Part shown: piece after piece, positions 8,638-17,692 of the stretch
How positions within the stretch are numbered: the stretch's first letter is position 1
How the letters are laid out: the number at the start of each line of letters is the position of its first letter
NCBI RefSeq assembly: GCF_001418105.1
Contig: NZ_LIQI01000027.1
Location: forward strand, 248,001-312,000
Direction: 5' to 3'
DNA: 64,000 bases
Source of the DNA: Lacinutrix himadriensis
Lineage (GTDB): Bacteria > Bacteroidota > Bacteroidia > Flavobacteriales > Flavobacteriaceae
Notes under the pieces: generated by a model
Seen by the model: the letters and a program-made list of their open reading frames with translations, nothing else
The model's database searches: none
What the model was told of the DNA's origin: nothing
Position numbers and translations under genes: made by a program

Positions 8638-9513
8638 ATGGAAAAGGAACTAGCCTTCAGTAATTTAAATTGTAAAAAAGAAAAAATTTGTAAAACGATT
8701 TTTATAACTTTAAGTGTTATGTTACTTTTTTCAAGTAATATAATAGCACAAGAAGAGGAAATGGAAAAGGAAGCAATAGCTGAAGATTCCTATTCGCCAT
8801 TTAGTATTAGCGCACATCTAAAAAACATGCATACATGGCATGGATTTGTGGTTCATTCAGGAGCGGTAATAGCTACTAGTTTAGAATATAATTCTAAAAA
8901 CGAAAAATTCACTTTTGGTTTTTGGGGTGGAGCAAGTTTTTCTACAACAGATGTAAAGCATATTAATACCGGAGAAAACGAAAGTGCTTATTATAAAGAA
9001 GTATCTATTTATACAAAATATCGCTTTTCTAAAAAGTTTTTTATCGAAGCGGTTTCGCATAATAATTATACAGGAGTACAAGAAAGAGGCGATAAGTTAG
9101 AATATTGGAGTTATGATAAAACACAAGGATACAATTTTGTAGATCTTAATTTTGGATATAACATAACACCAAACACATTATTATATTTTGCAACGATTGT
9201 TGGTGGTGGTTCTGGAGATTATGAAATACAAGAAAATGGGGATTTAGAGAACTCTTGGACGCATTACTTTGAAGTGAATAGTAAAGTTTGGCAAAATGAA
9301 AATTCCAGTTTATCTCTATTTGCAGGTGGTGCATGGTCTTTTATAACAGACAAAACATTTTATACAGAAGGAGCAGGGAATATAATTAATGTAGGAGCAA
9401 CTTTTAATAAACAGTTTTCCGTTTTTAAACATAATGTACCTGTAGATGTTACACTTATGTGGAATCCAGAGCAAGAAAGAACAGTCGTGCAATTGGATGT
9501 CACCTTGTTTTAA
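8638..9513 (+). CDS. Outer-membrane beta-barrel protein of polyol operon
   Basis: A 291-residue protein with a signal peptide (positive 'KKEKICKT', hydrophobic core, cleavage near 'IIAQ|EEE') and then alternating aromatic beta strands ending in '...VVQLDVTLF', a C-terminal Phe typical of OM barrels. The ATG at 8638 is chosen because the upstream TTG lies inside the promoter. No SusC/SusD genes are present, so this barrel is a good candidate for the outer-membrane entry path feeding the ABC importer that follows. Family not named; function is inferred from position. Confidence 0.65.
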   Translation: MEKELAFSNLNCKKEKICKTIFITLSVMLLFSSNIIAQEEEMEKEAIAEDSYSPFSISAHLKNMHTWHGFVVHSGAVIATSLEYNSKNEKFTFGFWGGASFSTTDVKHINTGENESAYYKEVSIYTKYRFSKKFFIEAVSHNNYTGVQERGDKLEYWSYDKTQGYNFVDLNFGYNITPNTLLYFATIVGGGSGDYEIQENGDLENSWTHYFEVNSKVWQNENSSLSLFAGGAWSFITDKTFYTEGAGNIINVGATFNKQFSVFKHNVPVDVTLMWNPEQERTVVQLDVTLF

Positions 9514-9567
9514 ATTATATAAATCCGAATAACTAACATTTTTGTACAATCCATAAATAGTAAGATT

Positions 9568-10632
9568 ATGAAAACACAAAATACCGCTTCCTTTCTTCGT
9601 AAAATGATACTTCCAGTAGCATTAATTGTATTGATTTTTAATCTTACCAGTTGTGCGGAACAATTAAGTAAATCCGAATCCTCTTCGGAAAACACAGAGG
9701 AAACAAAAGATATTTTTGAAAGTGAAATCGATCTTACAGGTAAAAAAATTGGTTATTGTTCTCCTACATTAAATGCACCATATTATCAAGCATTGTGGCA
9801 AAGTGTAAAAGCTACTACCGAAAAAAATGGGATGGAATTTATTTCAGCAGACGGACAAAACGATATCAATAAACAAATTGCAGCTGTTGAAGATTTAATT
9901 ACTAAAGGAGTGGATGCTTTATTGCTAAATCCTAAAGATCCTGATGCCTTAGTTGGTGTCACTAAAATGGCTAAAGCTGCTGGAATACCAGTGTTTATAA
10001 TTGATAGTTCTATAAACCCTTCGGCAGAATTTGTTACTACCATTCAGTCTAACAATCTTGCAAATGGGGAGTTAGCCGGTGCGTGGTTAGCTAAAAAGTT
10101 TGGTAATAAACCAATGCAAATTGCATTACTAAGCGGAAACGCAGGAAACCCTGTTGGACGTGCACGTAAACAAGGTCTTTTGCAAGGTATAACTGAAGAA
10201 CAATTACGAACACAGGGTAAAATTAACTTGAATATTAAAACACAAGCATATACCGAGTGGTCTTATGCTGGTGGTTTAAAAGCTATGGAAGATATATTGG
10301 TGGCACATCCTGATGTTAATGTGGTAATTACAGAATCGGATGTTTGTGTATTAGGAGCTATTAAAGCTATTGCACAAGCAGGTAAAACAGATGATATTTT
10401 AATCGTTGCAGGTGCAGACGGACAAAAAGAAGCGATTAAATATATTATGGAAACAGATTTTTACGGTTGTACTGCTATGAATAGTCCTGTACAAATTGGT
10501 AAAAACGCCGTGCAATATGCGATAGAGCACATGAATGGTAAAAGAGATTTTGATAAGAAATCGTACACAGCTCCTTTATTAATTACCAAGGAGAATGCTG
10601 CAAAATACTACAACCCAAACGCTATATTTTAA
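9568..10632 (+). CDS. Sugar/polyol ABC transporter substrate-binding lipoprotein
   Basis: A 354-residue periplasmic-binding protein of the ribose/LacI-like class (Peripla_BP_4). The N-terminus is a lipoprotein signal ending in 'LTSC' with Cys29 as the lipidated residue. The mature part starts with 'KKIGYCSPTLNAPYYQALWQ', the usual first strand and ligand loop; 'GVDALLLNPKDPDALVG' and 'VITESDVCVLGAIKAI' are further family segments. It captures the sugar or polyol in the periplasm. It is followed after 18 bases by the ATPase gene. Confidence 0.9.
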   Translation: MKTQNTASFLRKMILPVALIVLIFNLTSCAEQLSKSESSSENTEETKDIFESEIDLTGKKIGYCSPTLNAPYYQALWQSVKATTEKNGMEFISADGQNDINKQIAAVEDLITKGVDALLLNPKDPDALVGVTKMAKAAGIPVFIIDSSINPSAEFVTTIQSNNLANGELAGAWLAKKFGNKPMQIALLSGNAGNPVGRARKQGLLQGITEEQLRTQGKINLNIKTQAYTEWSYAGGLKAMEDILVAHPDVNVVITESDVCVLGAIKAIAQAGKTDDILIVAGADGQKEAIKYIMETDFYGCTAMNSPVQIGKNAVQYAIEHMNGKRDFDKKSYTAPLLITKENAAKYYNPNAIF

Positions 10633-10650
10633 TAATTAATAGAACTTGAT

Positions 10651-12171
10651 ATGAAAAATTCAGAACATGAATATCGTCTAGAAATGACAGGAATATCAAA
10701 AAGCTTTGGTGTTGTTTCCGTACTTAAAAATGTAAATCTTAAAGTGAAATCTGGTGAAATTCATGCTTTATTAGGTGAAAATGGCGCAGGGAAATCTACT
10801 TTAATTAAAATACTAAGTGGTGTACATCAAAAAGATACGGGAACCGTGGTTTTAGATGGTCAAGAAATTACACCTAAAAACACACACGAGGGACAAGTTT
10901 TAGGAATCAATGTCGTGTATCAAGAATTGTCTTTGGTGAATGATTTATCCGTTGCAGAAAATATTTACCTGCACAAACTAGGTGCAAATAAAACCTGGAT
11001 GAACTGGAAAGGATTAATTAAGGACGCACAAGAATTACTAGATTCTTTAGACTTTAAAATTAATGCTTCCGCGAAAGTTAAAGATTTAAGTATTGTTCAA
11101 AAACAAGTGGTGGAAATCGCTAAAGCAATATCTGAAGACACTAAAATTTTAATTTTAGATGAACCTACAACGGTTTTTGACCCGAAGGATGTTAAAAAAC
11201 TATTTAATATTCTTTTTAAACTGAAAGAAAAAGGAACTTCTATTATTTATATATCGCATCATTTAGACGAAATTTTTAAAATAGCAGATAGTGTTACTGT
11301 GCTTAGAGATGGTGTAGACACCGGAAGCTTAGCCATTGCAGATACCGATAAAGATGGTGTTATTCACTTGATGATTGGTCGTGAATTAAAAGATTTATAT
11401 CCTAAAAGGGATGTCAAAATAGGAGAAGTACCCATTTTTGAAGTTAAAAATTTGACTGCAAAAGACACGATGGTTCATGATGTTTCCTTTCATGTAAAAC
11501 CAGGAGAAGTCCTTGGTATTGCTGGATTAGGAGGAAGCGGAAGAACAGAAACAGCGAAACTTATTTTTGGAGCAGACAAAAAGAAATCGGGAACTTTGAT
11601 TCTGGAAGGAAAAGAAATAGTAACGAATTCTCCAGTAGATGCTGCACGTTATCAAATTGGTTTTGTTTCCGAAGATAGAAAAGAAGAAGGTGTCTTTTTA
11701 CCATTATCTATCCGTCGAAATATTAGCGTGACCAGTTTCGATTCTATTTCTAGTAAACTAGGATTTATAAACGTGGAAAGCGAATACAAAAAGGTTTTAG
11801 GGCTTATTGAAAAGCTAAATATCAAAACGCCAAATTCAGAAATAAATGTAAAAAACCTTAGTGGTGGAAATCAGCAAAAAGTAGCCTTAGCAAAATGGTT
11901 GAGTATTGAAAGTAAAGTGATTTTTATTGACGAGCCAACACGTGGCGTAGATGTAGGAGCAAAAATTGAAATATATAAACTGATTAATGAGGTTGCTAAA
12001 AAAGGCGTTGGTGTCGTTGTAATATCTTCCGATATGCCAGAAATAATGGGTATTTCAGATCGTATTTTAGTAATGCACGAAGGTACTTTCTATGGTGAAT
12101 TGCCAAAAGAAAAATTTTCAGAAGAAAACATTCTTCGTTACTCCATTGGAGAACCATTAAAAACAATATAA
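10651..12171 (+). CDS. Sugar ABC transporter ATP-binding protein, tandem ABC (RbsA/XylG type)
   Basis: A 506-residue tandem ATPase that powers the importer. Domain 1 has Walker A 'GENGAGKST', signature 'LSIVQKQ' and Walker B 'ILDEPTTVF'. Domain 2 has the degenerate P-loop 'GLGGSGRTE', normal for this class, signature 'LSGGNQQKVALAKWL' and Walker B 'FIDEPTRGVD'. Length and domain order fit RbsA/XylG/MglA. Such carbohydrate uptake transporter-2 systems are uncommon in Bacteroidota, which mostly use SusCD. It sits between the binding protein and the permease. Confidence 0.92.
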   Translation: MKNSEHEYRLEMTGISKSFGVVSVLKNVNLKVKSGEIHALLGENGAGKSTLIKILSGVHQKDTGTVVLDGQEITPKNTHEGQVLGINVVYQELSLVNDLSVAENIYLHKLGANKTWMNWKGLIKDAQELLDSLDFKINASAKVKDLSIVQKQVVEIAKAISEDTKILILDEPTTVFDPKDVKKLFNILFKLKEKGTSIIYISHHLDEIFKIADSVTVLRDGVDTGSLAIADTDKDGVIHLMIGRELKDLYPKRDVKIGEVPIFEVKNLTAKDTMVHDVSFHVKPGEVLGIAGLGGSGRTETAKLIFGADKKKSGTLILEGKEIVTNSPVDAARYQIGFVSEDRKEEGVFLPLSIRRNISVTSFDSISSKLGFINVESEYKKVLGLIEKLNIKTPNSEINVKNLSGGNQQKVALAKWLSIESKVIFIDEPTRGVDVGAKIEIYKLINEVAKKGVGVVVISSDMPEIMGISDRILVMHEGTFYGELPKEKFSEENILRYSIGEPLKTI

Positions 12172-12194
12172 CTAACTAATTAAACATTCACGTT

Positions 12195-13163
12195 ATGACT
12201 TTAACATTAAAACAACAACTGAGTACTCCTAGAGGAATACTTGCGTTTTTAGTAAAGTATAATACCATATTCATTTTTTTATTATTGGTGATCTTTTCAG
12301 CCTTAATTTCTGATGTATTTTTCACTTCGGTAAATCTTTCCAATTTACTAAAACAAGTTTCAGGTATTGGTATCATTAGTATTGGTATGTTGCTCGTAAT
12401 TCTTACTGGCGGTATTGATTTATCTGTAGGTTCCATGGTAGCCTTGTTAGCCGTTACATTTGCCATTTTGGTAAATATCTTCATGTTACCAGTCGCTATT
12501 TTATTTACCATTATTATAGGTTTTGGTTTAGGAAGCATCTCTGGGTATCTGGTTGCGTATCAAAAAATGGCACCATTTGTTGCCACATTAGCATTAATGA
12601 CTATTGCAAGAGGGATGAGTTTTATCTACTCTAAAGGATCTCCTGTTACGTTTACAACGGTTGGCGGACAATACATGTCAAATTTTGCAAATAATAGCAC
12701 GTTAGGTGTTCCTAACATTGCAATCGTATTTTTTATCATTGTGATTATGGCAATGGTGATGCTACGTTACAACGTTTTTGGACGATTAATAATCGCGATT
12801 GGTAGTAATGAAGAAGCTTCGCGTTTATCCGGAATTAAAGTAAATAAATACAAATTTTTAGTCTACGCTATTTCTGGAGCTCTAGCGGCAACTGCAGCAA
12901 TTATAGTTGCTTCTAGAACCAATTTAGGTTCCCCAAATATGGGAATGGCTTGGGAGTTAGATGCTATAGCAGCTGTAGTAATTGGAGGAGCAAGTTTAAA
13001 TGGAGGAAAAGGAACCGCTATAAACACATTAATGGGGGTTTTAATTTTAGGATTAATTGGAAATATCTTAAACCTATTAAATGTACCATCCTATCCACAA
13101 CAAGTAGTTAAAGGAGCAATCATCATTTTTGCTGTTTTATTACAAAGATTTGAAAGCAAATAA
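12195..13163 (+). CDS. Sugar ABC transporter permease (RbsC type)
   Basis: A 322-residue hydrophobic protein with about ten membrane segments and the family segments 'GIDLSVGSMVAL' and 'GRLIIAIGSNEEASRLSGIKVNKYK', which is the EAA-like loop contacting the ATPase. 'VVIGGASLNGGKGTAINTLMGVLILGLIGN' (in parts) near the C-terminus is also characteristic. It forms the inner-membrane channel of the importer, probably as a homodimer. The next gene starts 16 bases after the stop. Confidence 0.9.
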   Translation: MTLTLKQQLSTPRGILAFLVKYNTIFIFLLLVIFSALISDVFFTSVNLSNLLKQVSGIGIISIGMLLVILTGGIDLSVGSMVALLAVTFAILVNIFMLPVAILFTIIIGFGLGSISGYLVAYQKMAPFVATLALMTIARGMSFIYSKGSPVTFTTVGGQYMSNFANNSTLGVPNIAIVFFIIVIMAMVMLRYNVFGRLIIAIGSNEEASRLSGIKVNKYKFLVYAISGALAATAAIIVASRTNLGSPNMGMAWELDAIAAVVIGGASLNGGKGTAINTLMGVLILGLIGNILNLLNVPSYPQQVVKGAIIIFAVLLQRFESK

Positions 13164-13179
13164 AAATATACATTCTGTA

Positions 13180-14676
13180 ATGGAAAATTTAAAATTAAAT
13201 AAAGCGAACCTTTCTGCTATTTCAGAAAGGATTACTACGCCAAAATACGATAGAACAAATATTAAAACAGGTATTGTACATGTTGGTATTGGCGGATTTC
13301 ATAGAGCACACGAAGCACTTTACACCGATCAATTATTACACGATGAAACGGTAAAAGATTGGGGAATTTGTGGAATTGCTTTATTGGACTTCGATACTAA
13401 AATTTATAACACATTAAAAGCACAAGATGGCTTGTATACTTTAATTGTTAAAGAATTAGATGGTACACTAACCAAACGCGTTATAGGTTCTATTGTAGAG
13501 TGTTTATATGCTCCTGAAAATCCAGTTAAGGTGATGGAGAAAATGGCGAGCCCAGAAGTAAAAATCATATCCTTAACCATTACAGAAGGTGGTTATAATT
13601 ATGATGAAGCTACCAAACAATTCGATTTTACAAATCCGTTAATTAATCACGATTTAGAAAATCCACAAGCTCCAAAAACTATTTTTGGCTATTTAACACA
13701 AGCTTTAAAACTTAGAAAGGACAGAGGATTAAAAGGTTGTACCATTCAATCTTGTGATAATATTCAAGGTAATGGCCATTTTGCTAAAAAGATGCTTTTA
13801 AGTTATGTGCAAGTTGCTGAACCAGAATTGGTAGCATGGATAGAAGCAAACGTGTCTTTTCCAAATGCCATGGTAGATAGAATTACGCCGGCTACATCGC
13901 CATTAGATATCGAAATATTAAAAGAAACTACAGGTATTGACGACGCTTGGCCAGTAGTTTGTGAGCCTTTTAAACAATGGGTTATTGAAGACGATTTTAT
14001 TGCAGGAAGACCAGCTTGGGAAACCGTTGGTGCGCAATTTGTAGAAGATGTTGTTCCGTATGAAAAAATGAAACTTAGTTTGCTAAATGCAGGACATTCT
14101 GTATTAGGTATTCTTGGTGCATTATATGGATATTCAACCATAGATGAAGCTGCTAGCAATGCCGATATTAGTTCCTTTTTAAGGATTTATATGGGGAATG
14201 AAGTAACACCAACTTTAGGAGATTTAGAAGGCGTAAACTTAAAAAATTATAAGTTTTCATTAATACAAAGGTTTGGAAATACTTATATAAAAGACCAGAT
14301 TGATAGAATTTGCTCGCAGAGTTCTGCTAAAATCCCAATATTTATTTTACCAACAATTTATACACAGTTAGAGAAAAAGGGATCGATAGATCATGCTGCT
14401 TTTATAATCGCTGCTTTTGCAATATATAGTGTTGGAGTCAATGAATTTGGAACGCAACTTATTATTAAAGATGTTATGGAATCCGTTTTAAACGAAAAGG
14501 CCATTGTGTCTAGAAAAAAACCGGAAGCTTTTTTAGAAATAGAATCCATTTTTGGGAAACTTAAAAACGATACCACTTTTGTGAAATCATACATAAATGC
14601 ATATCAAAACATTGTTCAAAATGGGATTGAGAAATCGGTTAAGGATATTAACAGTAATGTTTTAAATGAAATCTAA
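13180..14676 (+). CDS. Mannitol dehydrogenase family protein (polyol 2-dehydrogenase)
   Basis: A 498-residue enzyme of the long-chain polyol dehydrogenase family that oxidizes mannitol to fructose, or arabitol/sorbitol/hexuronates in relatives. The ATG at 13180 is used; the frame extends into the permease gene but has no better start. The NAD-binding N-terminus is 'VHVGIGGFHRAHEALY'. The catalytic set K-x4-N-x2-H is present as Lys298, Asn303, His306 in 'KLSLLNAGHS'. Together with the sugar kinase that follows it would give fructose and then fructose phosphate, which makes mannitol the leading substrate. Mannitol is abundant in brown algae, consistent with a marine host. Confidence 0.88.
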   Translation: MENLKLNKANLSAISERITTPKYDRTNIKTGIVHVGIGGFHRAHEALYTDQLLHDETVKDWGICGIALLDFDTKIYNTLKAQDGLYTLIVKELDGTLTKRVIGSIVECLYAPENPVKVMEKMASPEVKIISLTITEGGYNYDEATKQFDFTNPLINHDLENPQAPKTIFGYLTQALKLRKDRGLKGCTIQSCDNIQGNGHFAKKMLLSYVQVAEPELVAWIEANVSFPNAMVDRITPATSPLDIEILKETTGIDDAWPVVCEPFKQWVIEDDFIAGRPAWETVGAQFVEDVVPYEKMKLSLLNAGHSVLGILGALYGYSTIDEAASNADISSFLRIYMGNEVTPTLGDLEGVNLKNYKFSLIQRFGNTYIKDQIDRICSQSSAKIPIFILPTIYTQLEKKGSIDHAAFIIAAFAIYSVGVNEFGTQLIIKDVMESVLNEKAIVSRKKPEAFLEIESIFGKLKNDTTFVKSYINAYQNIVQNGIEKSVKDINSNVLNEI

Positions 14677-15576
14677 ATGAAAAATATAGTTTGTTTTGGA
14701 GAAGTGTTATGGGATGTGTTTCCTACACATAAGAAAATTGGTGGAGCTCCTCTAAATGTTGCTTTACGCTTACAATCTTTAGGAAATCATGTGTATATAA
14801 TTAGTAAGATAGGTAAGGATAGTAACGGCAAAAATATAGTTTTTCACATCATTGAAAATCATTTAAATACGGAAAACCTGCAAATAGATGAAACACTAAA
14901 AACTGGTGATGTACAGGTAACTCTTGACGAAACAGGTTCTGCTTCCTATGTTATAGAATTTCCAAGAGCTTGGGATTATATTGAATTGACAAAGGCTACA
15001 AAAACAGCAACAATAAATGCAGATGCCTTTATTTATGGGAGTTTAGTAACTAGAAATAGCACGTCTAAAAACACATTATATGCGCTTTTAGAACTTGCAA
15101 AATATAAAATATTCGATGTAAACTTAAGAGCTCCTTTTTATACCACAGAAATCTTAAATCATTTAATGTTTCAAGCAGATTTTATTAAGTTCAATGATGA
15201 TGAGATTTTTGAGATTAGTAGAAAAAATAATTACAATTCTGACGTTTTAGAAGATAATATAAAATTTATTGCAGAAAGTACAAACACTAAATCCATTTGT
15301 GTCACTAAAGGTAGTCAAGGAGCTATTTTGTATTGCAGTAATACGTTCTACTATAACAACGGCTATGCTATAGAAGTTGTTGATACAGTTGGTGCTGGAG
15401 ATTCTTTTTTGGCTACATTAATAAACAAATTATTAAATCAAGATAATCCGCAAGAAGCTATAGATTTTGCTTGTGCAGTTGGTGCCTTGGTTGCTGGTAG
15501 TGAAGGAGCAAACCCTATAATAAGTAAAGAAGATATTACAAATTTTATTAACCATAAAGATATTATTTGTGACTAA
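14677..15576 (+). CDS. PfkB-family carbohydrate kinase, probable fructokinase
   Basis: A 299-residue ribokinase-fold kinase starting at the base after the previous stop. The N-terminus 'VCFGEVLWDVFP' and 'KIGGAPLNVALRLQSLG' form the substrate site, and the C-terminal signature 'DTVGAGDSFLATL' carries the catalytic Asp and anion hole. The pattern is that of fructokinases that act after mannitol 2-dehydrogenase. It would phosphorylate fructose (or another ketose) with ATP in the cytosol. A terminator ends the operon 30 bases later. Confidence 0.85.
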   Translation: MKNIVCFGEVLWDVFPTHKKIGGAPLNVALRLQSLGNHVYIISKIGKDSNGKNIVFHIIENHLNTENLQIDETLKTGDVQVTLDETGSASYVIEFPRAWDYIELTKATKTATINADAFIYGSLVTRNSTSKNTLYALLELAKYKIFDVNLRAPFYTTEILNHLMFQADFIKFNDDEIFEISRKNNYNSDVLEDNIKFIAESTNTKSICVTKGSQGAILYCSNTFYYNNGYAIEVVDTVGAGDSFLATLINKLLNQDNPQEAIDFACAVGALVAGSEGANPIISKEDITNFINHKDIICD

Positions 15577-15604
15577 TAATTGATTAATAGCAATTCAATT
15601 ATTT

Positions 15605-15636
15605 AAAGGCTTCTATCTAATAAATAGAAGTCTTTT
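15605..15636 (+). terminator. Terminator of the polyol operon
   Basis: Arms AAAGGCTTCTAT and ATAGAAGTCTTT pair at 11 of 12 positions around the loop CTAATAA, followed by T residues. Confidence 0.8.
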
Positions 15637-15640
15637 TAAA

Positions 15641-15677
15641 CAAAAAAGGTTGCCCAAATTGGACAACCTTTTTTTAT
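15641..15677 (-). terminator. Bidirectional terminator between convergent operons
   Basis: Symmetrical hairpin AAAAAAGGTTG...CAACCTTTTTTT with inner CCAA/TTGG pairs. The A and T runs on both sides let it act in both directions; it ends the minus-strand detoxification operon. Confidence 0.8.
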
Positions 15678-15692
15678 TTTATATCGTAAAGC

Positions 15693-16499
15693 TTATTTTA
15701 AGCTCTCTAATAATTTTTCAGCAACTAATTCTGAAGATGCTGGATTTTGACCAGTAATTAAGTTTCCATCTTGAATAGCATAAGCTTGCCAAGCGTCTGC
15801 ATTAGAGTAGAAGGCACCATTTTCAATTAGCATATCTTCCACTAAAATTGGCACAACTTCTGTTAAACCAACTTGCGTTTCTTCGGTATTAGAAAATCCA
15901 GTTACTTTTTTGCCTTTTACTAAACGTGTACCATCTTCGTTTTTCACATCTTTTAATGCAGCTGGCGCATGACATACAAAAGCAATAGGTTTTTTCTGCG
16001 TATTGAATTTTTCAATTAAAGCAATAGAAGTAGCATCGTTTGCTAAATCCCATAATGGTCCATGACCACCTGGGTAAAATACAGCATCATAATCATCTGC
16101 GTTTATATCTTCTAATTTCTTGGTGTTTGCAATAAGCGCTTTAGCTTCCGCATCGTTATTAAAACGTTTTGTAGCTTCTGTTGCAGCATCAGGAGAATCG
16201 CTACTTGGGTCAATTGGTGCAGCTCCTCCTTTTGGTGTTGCCAAAGTAATAGTTGCTCCTTTATCTAATAATGTATAATATGGGCTTGCAAATTCTTCTA
16301 CCCAAAATCCTGTTTTCTTTCCAGTGTCTCCTAATTCATCGTGCGATGTTAATACAAATAATACTTTCATATCGTTTTCTTTTTTTAATTCTTTTTTTAC
16401 TTCCGAAACTTTTTCAGAAGGTGTTTTACTTTTTGATTCTTTACAGCTTGAAGCGGTAACAATAGTTAGCGTTAACGCTAGTGTTTTTAATATATTCAT
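15693..16499 (-). CDS. DJ-1/PfpI (Hsp31-like) lipoprotein
   Basis: A 268-residue class-I glutamine-amidotransferase-like protein of the DJ-1/Hsp31 group, several members of which act as glutathione-independent glyoxalases or chaperones. The nucleophile elbow is 'AFVCHAPAAL', and 'VFYPGGHGPLWDL' carries the partner residues. An N-terminal lipobox 'ASSC' (Cys19) and a Lys/Glu-rich linker precede the domain at 'MKVLFVLTSHDE', so the enzyme is exported and membrane-anchored. That is unusual for this mainly cytosolic family; an internal start at that Met would give the cytosolic form. Last gene of the detoxification operon. Confidence 0.82.
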   Translation of the reverse strand: MNILKTLALTLTIVTASSCKESKSKTPSEKVSEVKKELKKENDMKVLFVLTSHDELGDTGKKTGFWVEEFASPYYTLLDKGATITLATPKGGAAPIDPSSDSPDAATEATKRFNNDAEAKALIANTKKLEDINADDYDAVFYPGGHGPLWDLANDATSIALIEKFNTQKKPIAFVCHAPAALKDVKNEDGTRLVKGKKVTGFSNTEETQVGLTEVVPILVEDMLIENGAFYSNADAWQAYAIQDGNLITGQNPASSELVAEKLLESLK

Positions 16500-16507
16500 C
16501 TTTACTT

Positions 16508-17668
16508 TTAGTATGCCATTTTCACTATTTTCTCCACCTTATCTGGCGATAATGTTTGGTGTTCTCCTAAACCTGTCCAACCACGATTTGTAAATCGTTT
16601 TGAAATTTCTTCTGCAGTACCTTCATAATCCTTAGTATAATCAGATAGTTTCGTATCGATTCCTAATTCATGGAAAAAAGCAGTTGTTTTTTCAATTGCT
16701 GCTTTGGCTTTATCGTCTGTACTACCTGCTGTGATATTCCAAACACGTTCTCCGTATTGTGCTAGTTTTTCTTTTTTATCTTCAAAATTAAAGGTGTAAT
16801 GGCTAGGTGCAATTATAGCCAAAGTACGCGCGTGATCAATACCAAATAAAGCAGTTAACTCATGTCCGATAGCATGTACAGCCCAATCTCCTGGAACTCC
16901 TTTTTGAATTAATCCGTTAAGCGCCATTGTACAACTCCACATAAAGTTAGATGCTGCTTGATAGTCTGTAGGATCTTTTAATACTTTAGGAGCTACTTCA
17001 ATAATGGTTTGTAAAATGCTTTCTGCAAAACGATCTTGTAATAACGCACCAATTGGGTAGGTCATGTATTGTTCTAAAACGTGTGTAAAAGCATCGGTTA
17101 AACCATTTGCTAATTGACGTTGCGGAATAGAAGTAATTACTTGCGGATCTAAAATAGAGAATTCCGGGAATAAACCTGGTCCGCCCATAGCAAGCTTTTC
17201 TTTCGTTTCTGCTCTTGTAATTACTGCTCCAGAATTCATTTCAGATCCTGTTGCCGGTAAAGTTAAAACCGTTCCAAAAGGCATTCCTTTTTCGGTTCTA
17301 ATATTTTTAGTTAATATGTCCCAAGGCGTTTCTCCGTCATATACTGCTGCGGCGGATAAAAACTTCGTTCCATCAATGACAGAACCTCCACCAACAGCTA
17401 ATAAATATGTGATGTTTTGATCTTTAACAACTTTTAACGCTTCTATTAATGTTGCGTATTCTGGGTTTGCTGGAATTCCTCCAAACTCAACCACTTCTAC
17501 ATTTGCTAAAGCAGTTTTAACTTGGTCGTAAATACCGTTTTTCTTAATACTTCCTCCACCATAAAGCAATAATACTTTGGCGTCTTGAGGGATTTCTTCT
17601 TTTACTTTTTGTATGGTATCCTTTCCAAAAATAATTTTGGTAGGGTTTTTAAATTCAAAATTGTTCAT
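16508..17668 (-). CDS. Iron-containing alcohol dehydrogenase, YqhD-like aldehyde reductase
   Basis: A 386-residue group-III alcohol dehydrogenase. The coenzyme site is 'LLYGGGSIKKNG' and 'AVGGGSVIDGTKF', as in the NADPH-dependent E. coli YqhD. Metal ligands are the Asp and His of 'LTDAFTHVLEQY' and the two His of 'HAIGHELTALFGIDHARTL'. YqhD reduces short-chain and lipid-derived aldehydes such as acrolein, malondialdehyde and methylglyoxal and is part of the oxidative stress response. Its place in an operon with nitroreductase and enone reductase supports that role here. Confidence 0.9.
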   Translation of the reverse strand: MNNFEFKNPTKIIFGKDTIQKVKEEIPQDAKVLLLYGGGSIKKNGIYDQVKTALANVEVVEFGGIPANPEYATLIEALKVVKDQNITYLLAVGGGSVIDGTKFLSAAAVYDGETPWDILTKNIRTEKGMPFGTVLTLPATGSEMNSGAVITRAETKEKLAMGGPGLFPEFSILDPQVITSIPQRQLANGLTDAFTHVLEQYMTYPIGALLQDRFAESILQTIIEVAPKVLKDPTDYQAASNFMWSCTMALNGLIQKGVPGDWAVHAIGHELTALFGIDHARTLAIIAPSHYTFNFEDKKEKLAQYGERVWNITAGSTDDKAKAAIEKTTAFFHELGIDTKLSDYTKDYEGTAEEISKRFTNRGWTGLGEHQTLSPDKVEKIVKMAY

Positions 17669-17692
17669 CTTCTTTTTCTTTTTACTTACTGA

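Noticed and set aside
9568-15576. Polysaccharide utilisation locus
   Set aside because: No SusC/SusD pair, no glycoside hydrolase and no polysaccharide lyase are present; only an ABC importer and two metabolic enzymes.
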